A stretch of DNA of 8,935 bases from Panacagrimonas sp. GTDB lineage: Bacteria > Pseudomonadota > Gammaproteobacteria > Nevskiales > Nevskiaceae. Positions 1-5,930 of the stretch are shown here, in pieces (within the stretch, counting starts at the first letter, position 1; each line of letters begins with the position of its first letter). The notes under the pieces are model-generated. The model had not been told where the DNA came from and ran no database searches. It saw only the letters and a list, made by a program, of their open reading frames with translations. Location: assembly GCA_021773655.1 (NCBI GenBank), contig JAJFJX010000032.1, positions 1 to 8,935 on the forward strand, given 5' to 3'. Both the position numbers and the translations under genes were made by a program.

Positions 1-1185
1 GTGCCGCGTGCGCTGCTGTGGGTGGAGATCGGCAACAGCCTCAGGCTGTTCGGTGGCCAGGTGCCGCTGTGCGATGCGATGCGCGCCGAATGGTCCGAAC
101 TGGGTCACTCTGCCCGGCTCGGCGTTGCACCGACGCGCGCCGGCGCCGCCCTGCTGGCCTGCACCGCTCCCGGAGCGGCGTCGCCCCCCGCATCGGCCAT
201 GGCCACGGGCACGGGCACGGCCACGGACCTGCAAGCCCTGCGCGCGCAGCTCGACGTCCTGCCGTTGCGCGTCCTGCACTGGCCAGGCGCGGTGCTGCAC
301 GCGCTGCACGGCGTCGGACTGCGGCGGCTGCGGGATCTGTTCGCGGTGCCGCGCGAGGCTTTCAGCCAGCGCTTCGGCAGCGCCTACCGGCTGGCACTCG
401 ATCGGCTGCTCGGCGACGCCGCCGAGCCTTTCGAGGCGATCGTGCCGCCGCAGACGTTCCGCCGCCGTTTCGAACTGGGTAGCGAGGTCGAGGACACCGA
501 GCGCCTGCAGTTTCCGCTCAAGCGCCTGTGCACGGAGTTGCAGGCCTATCTGCGCGCCCGTGATCGTGGCCTGCGCAGCGTCACGCTCGCCGTGCTGCAT
601 GCCGGGGCCCGCCAGACGCGACTGCACGCGCAGTTCGTCGATCCGCACCGCGACGCGCGACGCATCTTTGACGCCCTGTACGAACGCCTCGGCCGCGACG
701 GCCTGCCGCTGCCTGCGCGCGAGCTGGTGCTGATTGCGGAGGACTTCGCCGCGGCCCATGTGCCGCAGACCGACCTGTTCGACACCCGCACCGGGCAGGC
801 GCAGGCCTGGGGCGCGGCCCTGGAACGCATCCGCGGGCGGCTCGGTGAATCCCGTGCCTGGACCCTGCAGATGATCGAGGACCACCGTCCCGAAAGGGGC
901 AGCGCAGCCTGCCTGCACACCGACACTGTCGCCGGCCGGGTACAGGCCGCGCCGCGCCCGGCACCGTCCGGGCTGCATCGCCCGACCTTGCTGCTGCGGG
1001 CCCCATGGCCGATGCCGGCGCCCGAGCTGCCGCCGGATGCCGGCGTCGAGCGCATCGAATCGGGCTGGTGGGATGCACACGACATCCGGCGCGACTACGT
1101 CGCCATCGACATCAACGGTGCGCGCGCCTGGGTGTTCCGCGACCTGAGCTCCGGGCAGTGGTTCCTGCACGGGTGGTTTTCATGA
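1..1185 (+). CDS. imuB: ImuB, catalytically inactive Y-family polymerase-like mutasome subunit (5' partial)
   Basis: ImuB is the adaptor of the SOS-induced ImuA-ImuB-DnaE2 translesion complex: it resembles a Y-family polymerase, is not itself active, and links DnaE2 to the sliding clamp. The frame is open from the window's first base and shows 394 residues. The family is usually about 450-500 residues, so the N-terminal palm/fingers part lies outside and the GTG at base 1 is unlikely to be the true start. Visible are the family stretch VEIGNSLRLFGG (residues 8-19), a helix-hairpin-helix/thumb region (about 87-140), a little-finger-like region (about 150-250), a clamp-binding pentapeptide QTDLF (256-260) and the typical C-terminal end WFLHGWFS. 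No Asp-Glu catalytic pair precedes residue 8, consistent with inactivity, but the rest of the palm cannot be seen. The stop overlaps the dnaE2 start by 4 bases. A low-complexity Ala/Thr/Gly linker sits at about 55-77. Confidence 0.93.
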   Translation: MPRALLWVEIGNSLRLFGGQVPLCDAMRAEWSELGHSARLGVAPTRAGAALLACTAPGAASPPASAMATGTGTATDLQALRAQLDVLPLRVLHWPGAVLHALHGVGLRRLRDLFAVPREAFSQRFGSAYRLALDRLLGDAAEPFEAIVPPQTFRRRFELGSEVEDTERLQFPLKRLCTELQAYLRARDRGLRSVTLAVLHAGARQTRLHAQFVDPHRDARRIFDALYERLGRDGLPLPARELVLIAEDFAAAHVPQTDLFDTRTGQAQAWGAALERIRGRLGESRAWTLQMIEDHRPERGSAACLHTDTVAGRVQAAPRPAPSGLHRPTLLLRAPWPMPAPELPPDAGVERIESGWWDAHDIRRDYVAIDINGARAWVFRDLSSGQWFLHGWFS

Positions 1186-4100
1186 AGCCTGCCCCTGCCT
1201 ACGCCGAGCTGCACTGCCTGTCCGCCTTCTCGTTCCAGCGCGGCGCCTCGCACGCCCGCGAGCTGATGGCGCAGGCACGCGCACTGGGCTACTCGGCGCT
1301 GGCCATCACCGACGAATGCTCGCTGGCCGGCATCGTGCGTGCGCACGAAGAGGCCGAGAAAGCCGGGATCACGCTGATCGTCGGCAGCGAGCTGCAGGTC
1401 GAGGACGGCCCGCGCCTGGTGCTGCTGGTAACCGACCTGGCCGCCTACGAAGCGATGTCGGCGCTGATCACGCATGCCCGGCGGCGCAGCGACAAGGGCC
1501 AGTACCGGCTGCTGTGCGAGGACTTCACCCGTATTCCGCAATCCGCGCTGGCGTTGTGGCTGCCCGACGCAGGCTTCGACGCCGGCCATGCGGCGTGGAT
1601 GCGTGACAGCTTCCCGCAGCGGGCATGGATGGCGGTGGAACTGCACCGTGGTCCGGACGATGCGCAGCACCTCGAACGCGCGCATGAGACGACGGCGCGC
1701 TTCGGCCTGCCGCAGGTCGCCGCCGGCGACGTGCGCTACCACGTGCGCGAGCGCCGCGCGCTGCACGACGTGATGACCTCCATCCGCCACGGTATCCCGG
1801 TGGCCGAGTGCGGCTACCGCCTGCTGCCCAACGGCGAGCATCACCTGCGCACACTCGACGAACTGCGTGCGCTGTATCCACCTGCGCTGCTCGAAGAGAC
1901 GCTGCGCATCGCGCAGCGCTGCGGCTTTCGCATGACCGAACTGCGTTACCGCTACCCGTCCGAACTGGTGCCCGCCGGCTACACGCCGACCCGTTGGCTG
2001 CGCGTGCTGACCACGCGCGGCATCGGCGAGCGATGGCCGCACGGCGCCGCGCCGGCGGTGCTGGCGCAGATCGAGCGCGAGCTGGGACTGATCGCCGAGC
2101 TGCAGTACGAGGCGTTCTTTCTCACCGTGCACGACGTGGTCCGCGAGGCGCGCGCACGCGGCATCCTGTGCCAGGGGCGCGGCAGCGCGGCGAACTCTGC
2201 GGTGTGCTTTGCGCTGGGCATCACCGCCGTGCAGCCGGAGGACGGCAACCTGCTGTTCGAGCGCTTCGTGTCGAAGGAGCGCGACGAGCCGCCGGACATC
2301 GATGTGGACTTCGAGCACCAGCGGCGCGAGGAGATCATCCAGTACATCTTCGGCAAGTACGGCCGCGAGCGCGCCGCGCTGGCCGCCACGGTGATCCATT
2401 ACCGCAGGAAGATGTCGCTGCGCGAGGTCGGCAAGGCGCTGGGCGCGGGCGCCGAGCAGATCGAGGCCTTCAACCAGTCGCTGGCGTGGTGGGACCAGCC
2501 GGAGGTGTTCCCGCAGCGACTGCGCGAACTCGGCCTGGACCCGGACACGCCGTTCATGCAGCGCTGGCTGGATCTGGCCGGCCAGTTGCGCGGCATGCCG
2601 CGTCACCTGTCGCAGCATGTCGGCGGCTTCATCATTTCCGATGCGCCGGTGTCCAGGCTGGTACCGGTCGAGAACGCGGCGATGAAGGAACGCACCATCA
2701 TCCAGTGGGACAAGGACGATCTGGAAACCCTCGGCCTGCTCAAGGTCGACGTGCTGGCACTGGGCATGTTGAGCGCGCTGCGCCGCATGTTCGGGCTGCT
2801 GCAGGACACACCCGACCGGCCGCGCACGCTGGCGCAGATTCCGCGCGGCGACACCGCGACCTACGACATGATCTGCGCGGCCAGAACCATCGGCGTGTTC
2901 CAGATCGAGTCGCGCGCGCAGATGTCCATGCTGCCGCGCCTGCGGCCGCGGCATTTCTACGATCTGGTGATCCAGGTGGCGATCGTGCGGCCGGGGCCGA
3001 TCCAGGGCGGCATGGTGCATCCCTACCTCAAGCGCCGGCAGGCGCGCGAGAAGAACCCGCACATCGACTTCCGGATCCCGCAGAAGCTGCACAAGGCGGT
3101 GGGCCGCACCTTCGGCGTGCCGCTGTTCCAGGAGCAGGTGATGCAGATTGCCATCGACGGCGCCGATTTCTCGCCCGGCGAGGCCGACCAGGTGCGCCGC
3201 TCGATGGCGGCGTGGAAACGTCATGGCGGCCTGACGCACTTCCGCGAACGTCTGCTGGGCGGCATGGCGCGCAACGGCTTCGATCCCGCGTTCGCCGAGA
3301 GCATCTACAGCATGGTGCTCGGCTTCGGCTCCTACGGCTTTCCCGAATCCCACGCGGCGAGCTTTGCGCTGCTGGCCTACGCCTCGGCCTGGTTCAAGTG
3401 CCACGCACCGGCCGCGTTCACCGCCGGCCTGATCAACTCGCAGCCGATGGGGTTCTACGCGCCGGCGCAACTGGTGCAGGAGGCGCAGCGTTGCGGCGTG
3501 AGCGTGCGCCCGGCGGATGTGTGCGCCAGCCACTGGGACTGCACGCTGGAGCGCGACCCCGGCGCCGCGCCGACCGACGAACCTGCGCTGCGCCTGGGCC
3601 TGCGCCTGGTCAGCGGACTGTCCGAAGCCACTGCCCGCCGCATCGAGGTGGCGCGCAACATGGGCCTGTTCACCGGCCTCGACGACCTGGTGCACCGTGC
3701 GCAGCTCGACGCCCGTGACCGCCGCCTGCTCGCCGACGCCGACGCGCTGCACAGCCTCAGCGGCCATCGCCACCAGGCGCGCTGGGATGCGCTGGGCGCG
3801 CAGCGCCTGAACGGCCTGCTGGCCGGCCACGCGGCGCGCGAGGCGCAGCCTGCGCAGTTGCCGGCGCCGCGCGAGGGCCAGGACATCGTCGATGACTACA
3901 ACGCCACCGGCCTGACGCTGCGCCGGCACCCGGTGGCACTGCTGCGGCCGCGGCTCGATGCCCTCAAGGTCCGGCGCGCGGTGGATCTCCAACGCCTGCC
4001 CGGCGGCGGCCGCGTCAAGGTGGCCGGGCTGGTGATCAACCGCCAGCGGCCGCAGACCGCCAACGGCACCGTCTTCATGACGCTGGAGGACGAGACCGGC

Positions 4101-4289
4101 GCGCACAATCTGATCGTGTGGCGTTCAGTGATGGAGACCCATCGACGCGCCGCGCTGCACGCCAGCTTCCTGGTGGTCAGCGGCGAGCTGCAGAAATCCG
4201 GGGGCACCACCCACGTGGTGGCGCAGCGCTTCGAGGACCTCAGCGCCTGGATCGGCGAGCTCGACGTGGCATCGCGCGACTTTCACTGA
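1182..4289 (+). CDS. dnaE2: Error-prone DNA polymerase DnaE2 (ImuC)
   Basis: This C-family polymerase, a DnaE1 paralogue, extends across DNA lesions during the SOS response and causes damage-induced mutation together with ImuA and ImuB. The product is 1035 residues, normal for DnaE2. The PHP domain (about 5-200) opens with YAELHCLSAFSFQRGAS (7-23), a typical DnaE2 form. The polymerase core holds CQGRGSAANS (330-339), PDIDVDF with Asp372, Asp374 and Asp376, HVGGF (479-483), and LLKVDVLALG with Asp523 as the likely third catalytic aspartate. A helix-hairpin-helix region lies at about 805-860 and an OB fold at about 940-1020. The C-terminus ends in the usual SRDFH. I see no QxxLF clamp-binding motif, as expected if ImuB supplies it. 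The ATG at 1182 was chosen because it overlaps the imuB stop (ATGA), has a weak GGGTGG upstream and begins directly before the PHP domain. The polymerase looks intact. Confidence 0.97.
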   Translation: MKPAPAYAELHCLSAFSFQRGASHARELMAQARALGYSALAITDECSLAGIVRAHEEAEKAGITLIVGSELQVEDGPRLVLLVTDLAAYEAMSALITHARRRSDKGQYRLLCEDFTRIPQSALALWLPDAGFDAGHAAWMRDSFPQRAWMAVELHRGPDDAQHLERAHETTARFGLPQVAAGDVRYHVRERRALHDVMTSIRHGIPVAECGYRLLPNGEHHLRTLDELRALYPPALLEETLRIAQRCGFRMTELRYRYPSELVPAGYTPTRWLRVLTTRGIGERWPHGAAPAVLAQIERELGLIAELQYEAFFLTVHDVVREARARGILCQGRGSAANSAVCFALGITAVQPEDGNLLFERFVSKERDEPPDIDVDFEHQRREEIIQYIFGKYGRERAALAATVIHYRRKMSLREVGKALGAGAEQIEAFNQSLAWWDQPEVFPQRLRELGLDPDTPFMQRWLDLAGQLRGMPRHLSQHVGGFIISDAPVSRLVPVENAAMKERTIIQWDKDDLETLGLLKVDVLALGMLSALRRMFGLLQDTPDRPRTLAQIPRGDTATYDMICAARTIGVFQIESRAQMSMLPRLRPRHFYDLVIQVAIVRPGPIQGGMVHPYLKRRQAREKNPHIDFRIPQKLHKAVGRTFGVPLFQEQVMQIAIDGADFSPGEADQVRRSMAAWKRHGGLTHFRERLLGGMARNGFDPAFAESIYSMVLGFGSYGFPESHAASFALLAYASAWFKCHAPAAFTAGLINSQPMGFYAPAQLVQEAQRCGVSVRPADVCASHWDCTLERDPGAAPTDEPALRLGLRLVSGLSEATARRIEVARNMGLFTGLDDLVHRAQLDARDRRLLADADALHSLSGHRHQARWDALGAQRLNGLLAGHAAREAQPAQLPAPREGQDIVDDYNATGLTLRRHPVALLRPRLDALKVRRAVDLQRLPGGGRVKVAGLVINRQRPQTANGTVFMTLEDETGAHNLIVWRSVMETHRRAALHASFLVVSGELQKSGGTTHVVAQRFEDLSAWIGELDVASRDFH

Positions 4290-5043
4290 GTGCCGCCGCA
4301 TCGGCCGACGGCCCCGGCGCCAGCCGCCGGGCCAGCGCGTAGAGCAATGCCAGGAACACCAGCGCCAGCGCCAGCCACAGCACCGCGATGCCGCCGAACA
4401 GCACCGGGGCGCGCATCATCGTCGACATCAGCGACGCCTGGTAATAGAAGAACCAGGGGTGATCGGGCGGAAAGATCACCTCGTGCAGCCAGTAGAACAG
4501 CGCGCCGGGACCGACCACCGCCACCAGCAGCCCGCCGGCGGCCAGCACCGCCACGGTGCCGAGCAGCAGCGATGGCAACGTCGGCAGCGGCCAGCCCCGC
4601 CGACGTTGCCATACGCACAGCCCCAGCCAGCCGAACAGTGCCAGCAGCCCGACCCGCTCGAAGCGTGCCACCAGATGCGCCACGTCCTGCAGGTGGACGA
4701 TCTCCGGCGCGGTCAGCAGCGTTCCCAGTTCGCGTCCGCGGGTGTCGTGATAGCGCAGCCCGGCCAGGCCCTGACCGTCGTTGCGTATGGCGCGGCCGAT
4801 CCCGGCAAACAGGCGAAACCGCTCCTCGCGCGAAGTCAGTTGAAAGCCCGGACGGATGGTGTTGCGCGGCGCATAGGTCTGGATGTTCTGCTCCAGGCCC
4901 AGCGGCCGGTAGAGCAGCGGATAGCCAAAGTCCATCGCCGCCAGCGCGCGCCAGCTCAGGTACAGCGCGGTCAGCACCAGCAGCAACGCCCACGCCACAT
5001 GGCGCAGGCCGCGTCCGCTGCCGGCCAGCGACGGTCGCTTCAT
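4240..5043 (-). CDS. DUF1461 (TIGR01906/Lit-like) integral membrane protein
   Basis: This is a 267-residue protein with four predicted membrane helices (about 15-36, 130-147, 157-177, 213-240) and two large loops on the same side of the membrane. Loop 1 (37-128) carries EIVHLQDV with His117; loop 2 (178-212) carries LHEVIFPPDHPWFF with His187. This arrangement matches DUF1461/TIGR01906. Its characterised members are the Lit lipoprotein intramolecular transacylases of Firmicutes, which move an acyl chain from the diacylglyceryl moiety to the amino group of the lipoprotein cysteine to give lyso-lipoproteins, using two essential loop histidines. Activity here is inference. The ATG at 5043 overlaps the stop of the upstream CPBP gene (ATGA), so co-translation is likely; an in-frame ATG at 5052 is the alternative start. 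The last 16 codons, an Arg-rich tail, and the stop lie antisense to the end of dnaE2. A perfect 14-bp inverted repeat falls in the cytoplasmic loop between helices 2 and 3. Confidence 0.82.
   Translation of the reverse strand: MKRPSLAGSGRGLRHVAWALLLVLTALYLSWRALAAMDFGYPLLYRPLGLEQNIQTYAPRNTIRPGFQLTSREERFRLFAGIGRAIRNDGQGLAGLRYHDTRGRELGTLLTAPEIVHLQDVAHLVARFERVGLLALFGWLGLCVWQRRRGWPLPTLPSLLLGTVAVLAAGGLLVAVVGPGALFYWLHEVIFPPDHPWFFYYQASLMSTMMRAPVLFGGIAVLWLALALVFLALLYALARRLAPGPSADAAALSESRAMPRRARRSRR
4572..4612. repeat. Perfect 14-bp inverted repeat inside the DUF1461 coding sequence
   Basis: The left arm is ATGGCAACGTCGGC (4572-4585) and the right arm GCCGACGTTGCCAT (4599-4612), with a 13-base spacer and no mismatch. 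The arms encode parts of the WQRRR and LPTLPS stretches of the cytoplasmic loop between helices 2 and 3. No T-run follows on either strand, so it is not a standard intrinsic terminator. Confidence 0.85.
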
Positions 5044-5849
5044 GCCGGCCATCCGGAAGCCGGCCAGCGTCCGGTCTGCGCCAGACTCATCAGATCCATG
5101 CACAGCGCAATGCCCATGTGCACCAGCGCACCGCCCCAGATCGAGCGTGAGCGCAGCGCGATCACGCCCAGAAGAATGCCGAACGGCAGCGCGCCGAAGG
5201 CCTCGGCCCAGGGTTTGGGGAAATGGATCATCAGGTAGGGCACCACCATGACGAAGATCGCACCGGCACCGAAGCGCGGCGCCAGCGCGTGCAGCAGAAA
5301 GCCGCGGAAAAAGAACTCCAGCATCACGAACTGCGCCAGGTAGATCAGTTCCCACAGCAGCAGGTCCGGCCAGGAACGGCCAGCCTGAGAATAGAACGGA
5401 TAGGTGTGCTGGAAACTCTGTGCATGGCTGGCGATGAAGGCAAACACGCCGACCACCGCCACCATCGCGGCACAGGCCGGCAGCCAGCGCGTGGTGTCGC
5501 CCCAGCCCAGGCCGAAGTCCGCCAGCGGCCGTCGCCACACGCGGCGGACAAACCACACCGGCACCAGCACGTAGCCAATCAAGTGCACCGCGCCCCACCA
5601 CAGGTGCGTGAGCAGTTCGTGCCAGGGACTGGCCCTGAAGGCGCGCAGTGCGTCGGCGCCGGCAAGCGCGTCGATCACGCCCAGCAGGGTGCTGGCGTAT
5701 TTGAGGTAATGAATGCCGAACAGGCACAGGCCGCTCAGGGCCAGCACCGCAGCCAGCGGCTTCCAGCCGGCATCGAGCCGCGGATCCCGCCATTGCGCGT
5801 CTGCGGCTTCGAACACGCTCAGCAATCGTTGCCAGGCTGCGCGCAGCAT
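5040..5849 (-). CDS. CPBP family intramembrane glutamic endopeptidase-like protein (variant motif)
   Basis: This is a 269-residue multi-pass membrane protein of the CPBP (Abi/CAAX protease and bacteriocin-processing) superfamily. Hydrophobic segments lie at about 31-48, 83-102, 122-141, 163-190, 195-208, 219-232 and 237-255. Motif 1 reads LEFFFRG (Glu178, Arg182) where the family norm is EExxxR, so the first glutamate is Leu177. Motif 2 is PYLMIHFPKPWAE with His209 and Glu216. Motif 3 is GGALVHMGIALCMD with His244 and Asp252. This FFFRG / HxxKPxxE / HxxxxxxxD pattern looks like a recognised CPBP subgroup rather than random decay. Substrate unknown. The ATG at 5849 is preferred because codons upstream lose their GC3 bias and because it leaves room for the divergent promoter; the in-frame TTG at 5885 and ATG at 5924 are alternatives. 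No clear ribosome binding site is visible. It is the first gene of a two-gene operon with the DUF1461 gene. Confidence 0.85.
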   Translation of the reverse strand: MLRAAWQRLLSVFEAADAQWRDPRLDAGWKPLAAVLALSGLCLFGIHYLKYASTLLGVIDALAGADALRAFRASPWHELLTHLWWGAVHLIGYVLVPVWFVRRVWRRPLADFGLGWGDTTRWLPACAAMVAVVGVFAFIASHAQSFQHTYPFYSQAGRSWPDLLLWELIYLAQFVMLEFFFRGFLLHALAPRFGAGAIFVMVVPYLMIHFPKPWAEAFGALPFGILLGVIALRSRSIWGGALVHMGIALCMDLMSLAQTGRWPASGWPA

Positions 5850-5930
5850 GCGGGGTTGGGCCAGGGTCCGGAGGTCGCGGCGCAATGTAGGAGATGCGGC
5901 GAGGTCCTGCACCTGTGCGAGCATCGCCGC
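5850..5930. promoter_or_regulatory. Divergent promoter region between the CPBP operon and the AsmA-like gene
   Basis: These 81 bases separate the two divergent starts, if CPBP starts at 5849. A -10-like TACATT is readable on the minus strand at 5890-5885, with 4 of 6 consensus bases, which would place transcription of the CPBP operon near 5878. No convincing -35 is seen. For the plus strand only a poor GAGCAT (5919-5924) is visible. No operator palindrome or LexA box was recognised. If CPBP instead starts at 5924, this region shrinks to 6 bases. Confidence 0.3.

Noticed and set aside
1095..4106. Minus-strand open frame of about 1000 codons antisense to dnaE2
   Set aside because: High-GC codon bias leaves stop codons rare on the opposite strand. 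The translation is His/Arg/Gln/Ala-rich with no domain, while the plus strand encodes an intact DnaE2.
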